From contig MKVF01000006.1 of the NCBI GenBank assembly GCA_001899145.1, positions 248,001 to 312,000 of the forward strand: a stretch of 64,000 bases of DNA, written 5' to 3'. Position 1 is the first letter of the stretch. Each line of letters opens with the position of its first letter. The notes under the pieces are model-generated. The model saw nothing but the letters and a program-made list of their open reading frames with translations. It did not search any database and had not been told where the DNA came from. This document shows, piece by piece, positions 7,892 through 16,391 of this stretch. Made by a program: the position numbers and the translations under genes. Origin of the DNA: Flavobacteriia bacterium 40-80 (GTDB lineage: Bacteria > Bacteroidota > Bacteroidia > Flavobacteriales_D > Crocinitomicaceae).

Positions 7892-8223
7892 GAAGAACCG
7901 TTCCCTTTTTATTAGCTGCCCTGGCAGCAACAAGCTGTACATCTCCCGGAACATCAACAGTTGAACCCGCGGATACAGATATTATACAGTCGGTTGAGCC
8001 CACCCAGATCTACCTGAGAAACTGTGAATCCTGTCACGGGATGAACGGAGATAAAGGTGTTTCAAATGCTGCAAACCTGAAAAAAAGCATATTGACTGAT
8101 GCGGATATAAAGAAAACCATTCTGGAAGGAAACTCCAAAGGCATGATGCCTTATAAGGATTTGCTTACAGAGCAGGAAGTGCTGGCTTTGGTAGAATATG
8201 TAAAAATGCTGAGATACAAATAA
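7882..8223 (+). CDS. Cytochrome c lipoprotein, monoheme
   Basis: A 113-residue small c-type cytochrome. The ATG at 7882 gives a lipoprotein signal (MVLRRTVPFLLAALAATSC, lipidated Cys at 19); the ATG at 7855 would put nine extra residues in front of it. The heme site is CESCH (48-52) and a methionine pair in SKGMMPYKD is the likely distal ligand. It overlaps the 3' end of the membrane-protein gene by 10 bp and its stop abuts the hflX start, so the three are in one transcript. It should carry electrons in the periplasm; partner enzymes are not identified. Confidence 0.88.
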   Translation: MVLRRTVPFLLAALAATSCTSPGTSTVEPADTDIIQSVEPTQIYLRNCESCHGMNGDKGVSNAANLKKSILTDADIKKTILEGNSKGMMPYKDLLTEQEVLALVEYVKMLRYK

Positions 8224-9426
8224 ATGCAGACAGGAAGTCACGTAACGATAGATGAAAAGGAAGAAACCTGTGTTCTGGTTGGTGTGATCACAAGCAGCAT
8301 TACGGAAGAACAGGCACATGAATACTTGGATGAGCTGGAATTTCTGGCGCTCACGGCCGGAGCAGTAACTAAAGCAAAATTCCTGCAAAAGCTCCCTACA
8401 GCGAATCCGAAAACATTTGTCGGAACAGGAAAGCTTGAAGAAATAAAAGAATACATTGATTTTCATCAGATTGAAATCGCTATTTTCGATGATGAGCTCT
8501 CTCCTTCCCAATTACGAAATATTGAACGTGAATTAGGAATAAAAATCATTGACCGGAATATACTTATTCTTGACATTTTTGCGAGCAGAGCAAGGACTTC
8601 CCACGCAAAAACACAGGTGGAGCTTGCACAATTGCAATATATGCTTCCGCGCCTGACAAGAATGTGGACACACCTTGAACGCCAGAAAGGTGGTATCGGT
8701 ATGCGTGGACCCGGAGAAACACAGATAGAGACCGACCGCCGGATCATTCAGGATCGCATCGCTCTTATGAAAGAACGTCTGAAATCCATTGATAAGCAAA
8801 TGGCGGTACAACGAAGCAATCGAGGCCAGCTGGTACGGGTTGCTTTGGTCGGATATACAAACGTCGGGAAGAGCACACTGATGAACTTATTGAGTAAATC
8901 GGATGTATTTGCGGAAAACAAGTTATTCGCCACATTAGATACCACTGTCCGGAAAGTAGTGATTGAGAACCTGCCGTTTTTACTGACAGATACAGTCGGT
9001 TTTATCCGTAAGCTGCCACATCAGCTTATTGAATCCTTCAAATCAACTTTGGATGAAGTACGTGAAGCGGATCTGCTGGTGCATGTGATTGATATTTCTC
9101 ATCCAAACTTTGAGGATCACTACCGGATCGTAAATGAAACACTTGCAGAGATTGACAAGATAGAAAAGCCTCAAATATTAGTTTTCAACAAAATTGATGC
9201 TTACAAATACATTCCGAAAGAGGAGAATGACCCGACTCCGATGACCAAAGAAAATATCTCTCTGGAGGAATTGAAAAGAACGTGGATGTCCAAAATGAAC
9301 AACAAAAACTGCGTTTTCATTTCTGCACATGACAAGGAAAATATAGAGGAATTGAAATCCGTTATTTACGAGGAAGTCAAACGTATTTTCCAGGTGCGCT
9401 ATCCCTACAATCATTTCTTGTTTTGA
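8224..9426 (+). CDS. hflX: GTPase HflX
   Basis: A 400-residue ribosome-associated GTPase that splits stalled or heat-damaged ribosomes. The N-terminal HflX domain (about 20-160) ends in the family signature RGPGETQIETDRR (161-173). It is followed by a coiled-coil linker and a G domain with G1 GYTNVGKST (210-218), G3 DTVGF and G4 NKID. The ATG directly follows the TAA of the cytochrome gene. Length is typical. Confidence 0.97.
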   Translation: MQTGSHVTIDEKEETCVLVGVITSSITEEQAHEYLDELEFLALTAGAVTKAKFLQKLPTANPKTFVGTGKLEEIKEYIDFHQIEIAIFDDELSPSQLRNIERELGIKIIDRNILILDIFASRARTSHAKTQVELAQLQYMLPRLTRMWTHLERQKGGIGMRGPGETQIETDRRIIQDRIALMKERLKSIDKQMAVQRSNRGQLVRVALVGYTNVGKSTLMNLLSKSDVFAENKLFATLDTTVRKVVIENLPFLLTDTVGFIRKLPHQLIESFKSTLDEVREADLLVHVIDISHPNFEDHYRIVNETLAEIDKIEKPQILVFNKIDAYKYIPKEENDPTPMTKENISLEELKRTWMSKMNNKNCVFISAHDKENIEELKSVIYEEVKRIFQVRYPYNHFLF

Positions 9427-9476
9427 TGGTATAAAATCAAAAATCTTTATAGCTTTGTTCTTTCTGAAATGCAATT

Positions 9477-11477
9477 ATGGAAAAGACAACGTCTATAAAT
9501 ATCGTTTACGACAGAACAGGTTTCGAAAACGACGAATTAATCTCAATATACAGGACATTACTAAAACCTCGTCTGATCGAGGAAAAAATGCTGATTTTAC
9601 TTCGTCAGGGTAAAATCAGCAAATGGTTTTCCGGCTGGGGACAGGAAGCGATTTCTGTCGGAACAGCGTATGCAATGAAAGAGGAGGAATATATCCTTCC
9701 GATGCACCGGAATCTAGGAGTTTTTACCGCCAGAAATATTCCTTTAGACCGTCTTTTCTCACAATTTCAGGGAAAAATGAACGGCTTCACCAAAGGGCGT
9801 GACCGCTCTTTCCACTTTGGAACAAACGAATATCGTATTGTCGGCATGATTTCCCATTTAGGACCGCAATTAGCCATTGCGGACGGAATAGCACTGGCTG
9901 CCAAGTTAAAAAAAGAAGCAAAGGCAACACTTGTTTTTTCCGGTGACGGAGGTGCTTCCGAAGGTGATTTCCATGAAGCGCTGAACGTTGCTTCCGTATG
10001 GGATCTGCCTGTAATTTTTGCCATTGAAAATAACTGTTGGGGGCTTTCCACACCAAGTAATGAGCAATTTCGCTGCAAGCAATTTATTGATAAAGCGATC
10101 GGATATGGAATGGAAGGTGTCAAAGTAGATGGGAATAATATCCTGGAAGTGATCCGCGAAGTACGAAAAATCGCTGAAGGAATGCGTCGGGAACCGAAAC
10201 CGGTATTGATGGAATTCATGACCTTCCGTATGCGCGGACATGAAGAAGCTTCAGGAACCAAATATTATCCGGACGGGCTACAGGAAAAATGGAATGAATT
10301 TGATCCGGTTGTCAACTTTGAAAATTACTTACTTTCAGAAGGTATTCTGACCGCTGACAGCGTTGCGAAAATAACAGAAGAGCTGAAAGCGGAAATTCAG
10401 ACAGGTTGGGATAAGACCGCTGCAGAGCCGGCAATCATACCGGACACGCAGGCAGAGTTTGAAGATTTGTTTGCTCCTTATGTGCAGCAAGTTATTGAAG
10501 CAAGCGGAAATAAAACGGAAAAACGCTTTATTGACGCAATTTCAGACGGCTTGAAACAATCCATGAAAAAGCATGAAGATCTGATTATCATGGGCCAGGA
10601 CATTGCCGAATATGGTGGTGTTTTCAAAATAACCGAAGGATTTGTGGAGGAATTCGGAAAAGACCGTGTAAGAAATACACCTATCTGCGAATCAGCTATT
10701 GTAGGCGCAGGACTGGGCTTATCCATTTCAAAAATGAAAGCGGTTGTGGAAATGCAGTTTGCTGATTTTGTAACCTGTGGTTTCAATCAGATCGTCAACA
10801 ATTTAGCTAAAATTCACTGGCGCTGGGGGCAAAATGCGGATGTTGTAGTCAGAATGCCCACAGGAGCGGGAACTGCCGCAGGTCCTTTCCATTCTCAATC
10901 CAATGAAGCGTGGTTTTTTCATACGCCGGGACTAAAGATTGTTTATCCTGCATTTCCGGGCGACGCAAAAGGTTTGTTAACTGCTGCCATTGAAGATCCG
11001 AACCCGGTGATGTACTTTGAGCACAAGTTCTTATACCGTTCGATCAAAGAAGAAGTATATGACGATTATTACACGGTAGAAATAGGAAAAGCAAATGTCA
11101 TTCAGCAGGGAACGGATATCAGTGTCATTACCTATGGAATGGGTGTTCACTGGGCAATGGAAGCGGCTAAACAGCATCCGGAGATCAGCATTGACATTAT
11201 AGATTTAAGAACACTGGCACCTTTAGACAAGGAAGCGATCTTCTCCTCCGTTAAAAATACAGGAAAAGTCATTGTGTTGCATGAAGATAACTTTACCGGC
11301 GGTATCGGAGCAGAAATTGCGTCTCTTATCAATGAAAATTGCTTTAGCTTCCTGGATGCACCGGTAAAACGTATCGCTTCGCTGGATACACCAATTCCGT
11401 TTGCAGCAGATCTGGAGCAAAATTTCCTTCCGAAAAAACGATTCTTCGACGCGTTGACAGAATTAGCGGAATATTAA
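9477..11477 (+). CDS. 2-oxoacid dehydrogenase E1, fused alpha and beta subunits
   Basis: A 666-residue fusion of E1-alpha (about 25-345) and E1-beta (about 355-666). E1 decarboxylates a 2-oxoacid with thiamine diphosphate and passes the acyl group to lipoyl-E2. The thiamine diphosphate motif GDGGASEGDFHEALN is near residue 160. The beta part contains GQDIAEYGGVF, the transketolase-type pyrimidine domain and RTLAPLD in the C-terminal domain. Alpha/beta fusions of this type are common in Bacteroidota and usually annotated as branched-chain (2-oxoisovalerate) dehydrogenase E1; substrate is inferred from family only. E2 and E3 genes are not in the window. TAGCTTTG at 9450-9457 is a possible -7 box. 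Confidence 0.92.
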   Translation: MEKTTSINIVYDRTGFENDELISIYRTLLKPRLIEEKMLILLRQGKISKWFSGWGQEAISVGTAYAMKEEEYILPMHRNLGVFTARNIPLDRLFSQFQGKMNGFTKGRDRSFHFGTNEYRIVGMISHLGPQLAIADGIALAAKLKKEAKATLVFSGDGGASEGDFHEALNVASVWDLPVIFAIENNCWGLSTPSNEQFRCKQFIDKAIGYGMEGVKVDGNNILEVIREVRKIAEGMRREPKPVLMEFMTFRMRGHEEASGTKYYPDGLQEKWNEFDPVVNFENYLLSEGILTADSVAKITEELKAEIQTGWDKTAAEPAIIPDTQAEFEDLFAPYVQQVIEASGNKTEKRFIDAISDGLKQSMKKHEDLIIMGQDIAEYGGVFKITEGFVEEFGKDRVRNTPICESAIVGAGLGLSISKMKAVVEMQFADFVTCGFNQIVNNLAKIHWRWGQNADVVVRMPTGAGTAAGPFHSQSNEAWFFHTPGLKIVYPAFPGDAKGLLTAAIEDPNPVMYFEHKFLYRSIKEEVYDDYYTVEIGKANVIQQGTDISVITYGMGVHWAMEAAKQHPEISIDIIDLRTLAPLDKEAIFSSVKNTGKVIVLHEDNFTGGIGAEIASLINENCFSFLDAPVKRIASLDTPIPFAADLEQNFLPKKRFFDALTELAEY

Positions 11478-11512
11478 TGACTAATGAATAGTGAGTATTG
11501 AATACTGAATTT

Positions 11513-11552
11513 TGAATAGTGAATATGGAATGATGTTCACTATTCATGTTTT
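11513..11552 (+). terminator. AT-rich hairpin after the E1 gene
   Basis: TGAATAGTGAA (11513-11523) and TTCACTATTCA (11536-11546) are perfect 11-bp arms with a 12-nt loop, followed by TGTTTTT. Related GAATAGTGA/GAATACTGA units lie upstream at 11483-11511, so the hairpin is built from a small repeat family. Confidence 0.6.
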
Positions 11553-11560
11553 TAGCCTTG

Positions 11561-12298
11561 CTAAATGATCGAGCTGAGCCAGGCGATCAGTAACGCATCT
11601 ATAATTAAGATCAGCAGTACAGCCAGCCATTTTTTCTTTTTTGACAAAGGTTTCTTCGGTATTTTTTCTGCTGATGGCCGGATTTTCTCAGGCTGCTTTT
11701 GTTTAACCTCCTCCGGTGCCTTCTGAATTACTTTCGGTTCTTTCACCGGCTCAGATACGGGCTTCTTCTCCTCTATTTCCTGTTTTGGAAAAGTTCCGGT
11801 AATAAAAATCTCATTCCAGTCATAAGTATTTTTACCAAGCTTTAACCTGTCTCCAGATTTTAACAATGCTACTCCCTGAATGCGGTGACCGTTTATAAAT
11901 GTACCGTTTACCGATTTCAGATCATTTGCAAAAACATTTCCTTTAAAATCTTTAAACAGCTGAAGATGAAAAGCATCCACAGAGCTATCCTGCAGAGTTA
12001 TTCTGTTTCCGAGGTCCGAACCAATTGAGAAACTGTTCTTTTTCGCCTGTCTGATCAGATCTTTCCAGTTCAGTGCAAAAGCATCTGATATTTTAACAAC
12101 ATCATTCTCATGAAGCTCCACAGCTCCTTCTATCCGCTGATCGTTTACAAAAGTTCCATGCAATGAATTCAAATCCGTCAGATAGACATTCCCTTCTACA
12201 TCCACAAAAATTTCCAGATGCTGTGCATTTACACGTTCATCGTCAATCAAAATATCATTTGACTGGTCTCTTCCTACTTTTATCAGCAAAAAACTCAT
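11561..12298 (-). CDS. Double FHA-domain, C-terminally membrane-anchored protein
   Basis: A 245-residue protein with two forkhead-associated domains, which bind phosphothreonine peptides. The first covers about residues 4-75 (VGRDQSNDILI, SLHGTFVND), the second about 88-155 (IGSDLGNRITL, SVNGTFINGHRI). A Pro/Glu/Lys-rich linker (170-215) leads to a single C-terminal membrane helix (about 222-241). The frame is open to a TTG at 12331, but MSFLLIKVGRDQ from 12298 is the normal FHA beginning. No kinase or phosphatase gene is adjacent, so the phosphorylated partner is unknown. It is tail-anchored with FHA domains in the cytoplasm by prediction. Confidence 0.85.
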   Translation of the reverse strand: MSFLLIKVGRDQSNDILIDDERVNAQHLEIFVDVEGNVYLTDLNSLHGTFVNDQRIEGAVELHENDVVKISDAFALNWKDLIRQAKKNSFSIGSDLGNRITLQDSSVDAFHLQLFKDFKGNVFANDLKSVNGTFINGHRIQGVALLKSGDRLKLGKNTYDWNEIFITGTFPKQEIEEKKPVSEPVKEPKVIQKAPEEVKQKQPEKIRPSAEKIPKKPLSKKKKWLAVLLILIIDALLIAWLSSII

Positions 12299-12408
12299 AC
12301 TATCCGTTGATTCCGTCTCTAAAATTAACAATAGTATCTGTCGAAAAGATTTTTATCTCCACTTGTAATGAACAACAAATTGTTTGAATTTCAAATTACA
12401 CATTAAAA

Positions 12409-13419
12409 TCAGGGCTCGCTCAGCTCCATTTTACTCATCAGCTCATAATCGTTTAATGTTTCCAGAAAGCGTTTCAGGTATTTTTTTTCATCTGCTGTCA
12501 ATGGAATTCCATTCTGAAGTGAGGGATCTAAATTTGTATGAGATTTTACTCCGCTACTATAATGCTCAAGCACCTGGTCAATCGTAAAAAAACGGCCGTC
12601 ATGCATATATGGGTAAGTCAGCAATACATTGCGAAGCGTCGGCACTTTAAACCTACCTTTGTCCGATTCCAATTGTGTGATTAAATACCTTCCATCATCA
12701 GCAGAAATCTCATCTAATCCATTGTTCCGGAAAGAATAATCGGTAAACAGCGGTTCTTTGTGACAAGAAGCGCACTTTTGCAGAAATAAATTATAACCTG
12801 CCTGCTGATCAGCAGTAAATGATGCTTGTCCCCGTTTAACTTTATCATAGTGAGAACCATCTGAAACAATCATCAGCATGTATTGTGTCAAAGCGCGAAA
12901 CAGCTGCTGATCCGTAATCTGGTCCGTTCCGAAAGCTGCTTTGAACTGTTTCTTCCAGTAATCCGAAGCATTCAGCTTATTGATAACGTTCAGCATCGTT
13001 TCATTCATCTCTACCGGATTTGTGATTGGGGCTATTGAAAACATTTCCAGGTGATTAACTCCTCCATCCCACATAAAATGCGGCTGCCATGCCATATTGA
13101 AAACGGGCGGGGCATTTCTTGTTCCTGTTAAACCTCCTACTCCTGAGCTTACAGCGACATTGTGGTCTGCAAACAGGTGTGTCTGAGCGTGACAAGTGGC
13201 ACATGAAATTGTATTATCCAAAGATAAAACCGGGCTGTAAAACAAAAGCCTTCCTAATTCAAATTTCTCTCTGGTAACCGGGTTCTGGGCCAAAGGATAA
13301 ACCGGTTCGGGAAAATCGACCGGCTGATAAAAAGACAATAGGGGCAGAACAGGCGTTATCAGTGTTTTTTTACATGCTGTAAGCACCTGCAACAGACATA
13401 AAATAATGATAAATCTCAT
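12409..13419 (-). CDS. MauG/MbnH-type diheme cytochrome c peroxidase lipoprotein
   Basis: A 336-residue diheme enzyme of the cytochrome c peroxidase/MauG family. The chosen start gives a lipoprotein signal (MRFIIILCLLQVLTAC); a longer reading to 13458 would bury it. Heme sites are CATCH near residue 78 and CASCH near 202, with downstream methionine and histidine stretches typical of the family (LTYPYMHDGRF). It is adjacent to and downstream of an MbnP-like gene. MbnH is a MauG-like enzyme that oxidises a tryptophan in MbnP, so this one likely modifies its neighbour rather than only reducing peroxide. This functional link is inferred from gene order. Confidence 0.88.
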   Translation of the reverse strand: MRFIIILCLLQVLTACKKTLITPVLPLLSFYQPVDFPEPVYPLAQNPVTREKFELGRLLFYSPVLSLDNTISCATCHAQTHLFADHNVAVSSGVGGLTGTRNAPPVFNMAWQPHFMWDGGVNHLEMFSIAPITNPVEMNETMLNVINKLNASDYWKKQFKAAFGTDQITDQQLFRALTQYMLMIVSDGSHYDKVKRGQASFTADQQAGYNLFLQKCASCHKEPLFTDYSFRNNGLDEISADDGRYLITQLESDKGRFKVPTLRNVLLTYPYMHDGRFFTIDQVLEHYSSGVKSHTNLDPSLQNGIPLTADEKKYLKRFLETLNDYELMSKMELSEP

Positions 13420-13473
13420 TTTATTTATACAGTTAAAGCAGGTGCCGGATTTCAACACCTGCTCCGATTCTTA

Positions 13474-14298
13474 TTAATTATGAATGTATTTAAAACTTAC
13501 TCCCGAATTGTAAAAATCCGTCGCCATCGTTACCGCGTTTTGCCCCGGCATGTGCACCATTCCAACATTAGAAACAGAACCCGTTGTTGTAAACAGCCGT
13601 GACGGATCAACTCCCAGATGAATCATTCCTGTGCTGGTTGTAGTGACATTCAGAGATTCTGTTCCAAAAGCAGCTGTTTTAGTGGTAACAATATTATTAT
13701 TTCCGGAAAAGCCACCCAAATGATACGTAAAAGCTCCGCCCATTCCTGCCTGCGGAGAAGTTCCTTCCGCCTTCACCATGATATATCCTGTATTCCAGCT
13801 CCAGAACATTCCTGAAGTTGTTGATAAAGCGCCTGTTTGTGCACCGCTCACATTTCTTGTACTGTCAACACCCATAACATACGAGATTCCGGTATAATTC
13901 CCCACAGGAACTCCAGACAATACCAGCTGAGCGCCTTCGGCCTCATCCAGATTTACCAGGTAATAACTCTCCGGTTGTGTCCACCAGGTACCGTCTTCTT
14001 TTTTCAGCTTGATATTGGAGACGAAGTATTTGAATGTCGTAAATGTCAGGCTATCTCCTGTTTCAGGATGTACATACTGCATATTCAGAGAAAAATCCAT
14101 GGTTTCATTTACCCAATAGTGCGCGAGCATCAGGGTTACTTTTCCGGTTTCCTGCACTTCCTCATACTGGCAGGTCCCGTTATCTGTTTTTGCTTTATCA
14201 CTATAGTTCAAAGCTTCAGGATCCGTACATCCTTCTTTTTTGCATGAATTAAATACTAAAATCCCTGCCGCTACTACTAATAACGCTATTTTTTTCAT
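13474..14298 (-). CDS. MbnP-like copper-binding lipoprotein
   Basis: A 274-residue lipoprotein (MKKIALLVVAAGILVFNSC, lipidated Cys 19) resembling MbnP, a periplasmic copper-binding protein. After the signal comes a Cys-bounded motif (CTDPEALNYSDKAKTDNGTC) seen in many Bacteroidota surface proteins. The MbnP-like domain covers about 50-270, with FTTFKYFVSNIKL, YVMGVDSTRNVSG and MFWSWNTGYIMVKAEG. In MbnP a tryptophan is converted to kynurenine by the MauG-like partner; a Trp of the WSW motif is the obvious candidate here. His residues in FTYHLGGF and GMIHLGVD could bind metal. It is encoded upstream of the diheme peroxidase gene on the same strand. Confidence 0.85.
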   Translation of the reverse strand: MKKIALLVVAAGILVFNSCKKEGCTDPEALNYSDKAKTDNGTCQYEEVQETGKVTLMLAHYWVNETMDFSLNMQYVHPETGDSLTFTTFKYFVSNIKLKKEDGTWWTQPESYYLVNLDEAEGAQLVLSGVPVGNYTGISYVMGVDSTRNVSGAQTGALSTTSGMFWSWNTGYIMVKAEGTSPQAGMGGAFTYHLGGFSGNNNIVTTKTAAFGTESLNVTTTSTGMIHLGVDPSRLFTTTGSVSNVGMVHMPGQNAVTMATDFYNSGVSFKYIHN

Positions 14299-14334
14299 TT
14301 TAAGTTCTTTAATATAATTTTAATTTTCAACAAA

Positions 14335-14721
14335 TTAAGGCAGGCATACTACTATCCTTTCCCGGACTTCATGATTACCTGCGACATCTTTCAGCACATC
14401 CATACGAACAATCACCGTTGTCGTGTCCTGTAAGTTGTTGATCCAGTGCTCATGAAAATTATAAGCCTTTGCCTGAACATCATACGTTGTGGTATATACT
14501 ACCTCGCCCGTTGATGAATTGATAGCGGAAAGTGTATATCCTCTCATGGTTCCGTCTCCGGTAACCGTTCCTTCCATGTGTACCTGGTTCCAGGAGAAAA
14601 CAGTATCATTCTCCTCCGGCTCCGTAAACGTAATTATTACATTATCAGCTCCGCTATCTTCTTTTTTACATGCGCTGACAGCAACAGTTGCTGTCAGCAC
14701 GATCATATATATCCATTTCAT
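14335..14721 (-). CDS. Small lipoprotein of the copper cluster, unknown function
   Basis: A 128-residue lipoprotein (MKWIYMIVLTATVAVSAC, Cys 18) followed by an acidic linker and a beta-rich domain. The end contains YNFHEHWINNLQDTTTV and GNHEVRERIVVC, with three histidines that could bind metal. The fold looks Ig-like and weakly recalls DUF4625 lipoproteins; I cannot assign a function. Its start overlaps the upstream barrel gene by 4 bp (ATGA), and the MbnP-like gene follows after 36 bp, so it belongs to the same operon. Confidence 0.75.
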   Translation of the reverse strand: MKWIYMIVLTATVAVSACKKEDSGADNVIITFTEPEENDTVFSWNQVHMEGTVTGDGTMRGYTLSAINSSTGEVVYTTTYDVQAKAYNFHEHWINNLQDTTTVIVRMDVLKDVAGNHEVRERIVVCLP

Positions 14722-15635
14722 TTTTTACTCTCAAAAAAGTAGTTAATACCTATTCTAAACATCGCTTTTTGTGACACAAGCCCCTGATTCAGCTGCTGTG
14801 TCAAGGGAATATACACCTGTGCATTGATCCCCAAATATTTATACAAAATAAATAAGTTGACCTGCGCATTGTAAATATTTCCGCCGTTAAACGTATCCTC
14901 CGAAAGCTGCCCGTTTTTACGGTCTTTCCAGTTATGCATAAAGTTGAAACCGATCTGCGGAATAATTTTCAGATCAGAGCTCACATCCCAGCGATAGAAA
15001 AATACCTGTGAAATACTCAATGCATTACCAAAACGGTATTTGTATTTATTTTCTGTCTTATAAGTAAATCCGGTTTCATTCTGAAGGCCGAATTTTCTGT
15101 ACTGAACAGAATAATTTACATTTGCAATGATATCTACAGATCCGGTGCCGGGAAGCATATTCACTTCATCAAATCCAAGCTTGAAAAACTTACCTGTGGG
15201 TGCTTTCACTCCAAGTCCAATTGTTCCGGAGTGACGAAAAACCTGCCCGATCGAATCCATGTTATCTATGAAAACAAAATTACCGATGGCTGTCACGTCA
15301 CCCAGTCCGTGAACCGGAGTCACCACACTGTCCGTCTTCTGATTATAGACATAAGGAACAAACACCATCACCTGAAAGCGTCTTCCTATTTTGTAACGTC
15401 CATACAAGTCTGTTGTAGAGAAGAACTGAGATGAAATACCTCTGTAACCATGCCCGTCAGGAGCAGGCTGACTTTCAAACCAGCGAAATGTAGAACGGAC
15501 CCCGACAAAGTGATGCCTGCTGTTAGGCAGCATTCCCACGGAAAAAGCATTCGCAGCACATCCGCAAATATCACAGGCGAATGAAGAAGATACTCCAGCG
15601 ATCAGGAGCATCATCCCCAATACTATTTTTTTCAT
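14718..15635 (-). CDS. Outer-membrane beta-barrel with N-terminal CDICGCA motif
   Basis: A 305-residue protein with a cleavable signal (MKKIVLGMMLLIAGVSSSFA). Directly after the predicted cleavage site comes CDICGCA, a three-cysteine motif suited to metal binding. The rest is rich in alternating aromatic strands (FQVMVFVPYVYNQ, LGDVTAIGNFVF, GINYFFESKK end) and resembles outer-membrane transporter/MetA-type barrels. The frame extends to 15713, but the 15635 ATG starts the signal peptide. As the probable first gene of an operon with the MbnP and MauG-like genes, it may import or export copper-related substrate; this is inference. Confidence 0.8.
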   Translation of the reverse strand: MKKIVLGMMLLIAGVSSSFACDICGCAANAFSVGMLPNSRHHFVGVRSTFRWFESQPAPDGHGYRGISSQFFSTTDLYGRYKIGRRFQVMVFVPYVYNQKTDSVVTPVHGLGDVTAIGNFVFIDNMDSIGQVFRHSGTIGLGVKAPTGKFFKLGFDEVNMLPGTGSVDIIANVNYSVQYRKFGLQNETGFTYKTENKYKYRFGNALSISQVFFYRWDVSSDLKIIPQIGFNFMHNWKDRKNGQLSEDTFNGGNIYNAQVNLFILYKYLGINAQVYIPLTQQLNQGLVSQKAMFRIGINYFFESKK

Positions 15636-15751
15636 TTTTAATTTATTAATTATTGATTTGTCCGGTGAAATAAAAATGTTCAGACCAATTTTTATTATCC
15701 ACTGCTCTATCACATTTCGATATTATTTCACATACGAAAACCAATGAATGC

Positions 15752-15806
15752 AAAAAATACGCACTCTTTCCGTTTCGGATTAAAATCCGGGAAGATGCGT
15801 GTATTT
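15752..15806 (-). terminator. Terminator after the small Cys/His membrane protein
   Basis: On the minus strand ATACACGCATCTTCC pairs imperfectly with GGAAAGAGTGCGTAT around an inner GGATT/AATCC, and TTTTTTG follows. It separates the 15825-16199 gene from the copper operon. Confidence 0.65.
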
Positions 15807-15824
15807 CAATAAAATAATAATGAA

Positions 15825-16199
15825 TTAAATTGCCGGTGGATGGAAGATATACGGAGAAAATCCGTTTGTTTTTTGTTGCGCAATAAAGAAATGTTGCCGG
15901 GTATCCTTCTTTACAGCATAAACTGCATCAATGACTTCTTTAATTTCGGACTGCGGAATAAAAACCAGCTCTTCCACCTGAATTTTTCGTTCTTCCTGCT
16001 GTTTTCTCTTATCTTCCTTTTCCAGTTCCTTCTTCAGATGACATTTACCGTTACATTCCATTTCAGGCTTGTCCTTGTTCTCACATAATTTTTCTGCAAT
16101 GTATTCCTGATTCATCCAGAAATTAGCATAAACCAGAAGTCTGCTTGAAGCATGAAGCAAAAAAGCACCAATAAACAGATATGTGATAATTTTCCTCAT
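15825..16199 (-). CDS. Small membrane-anchored protein with Cys/His motif
   Basis: A 124-residue protein with an N-terminal hydrophobic segment (about 4-25, uncleaved anchor or signal). A cysteine cluster C39, C49, C53 follows in LCENKDKPEMECNGKCHLKKEL, then a strongly charged helix and a C-terminal His/Pro tail (YIFHPPAI). Proteins of this type occur in Bacteroidota near metal or cytochrome genes; no function is established to my knowledge. It lies upstream of the copper cluster on the same strand but is separated by a terminator, so it may be independently transcribed. Confidence 0.65.
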   Translation of the reverse strand: MRKIITYLFIGAFLLHASSRLLVYANFWMNQEYIAEKLCENKDKPEMECNGKCHLKKELEKEDKRKQQEERKIQVEELVFIPQSEIKEVIDAVYAVKKDTRQHFFIAQQKTNGFSPYIFHPPAI

Positions 16200-16344
16200 T
16201 CTTTATCAAAAGGAAAAGAAATAATTTCCGTAAAATTAAGAATTATCCGTTATCCGGCGGTCTTTTCGTTATAAAAATGCTTAATCCGGAAACAGCATAT
16301 TTTTTACTGTATTTCGTCCAAGTTGAAGCGGATATTCCTATAAT

Positions 16345-16376
16345 AAAAAACGCTGTCCGAAAACAGCGTTTTTTAT
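16345..16376. terminator. Bidirectional terminator
   Basis: AAAAAACGCTGT, a 6-nt CCGAAA loop and ACAGCGTTTTTT form a symmetric hairpin with A and T tracts on both sides. It ends the nitronate monooxygenase gene on the minus strand; no plus-strand gene approaches it. Confidence 0.85.
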
Positions 16377-16391
16377 TTACATCTTAATTTT

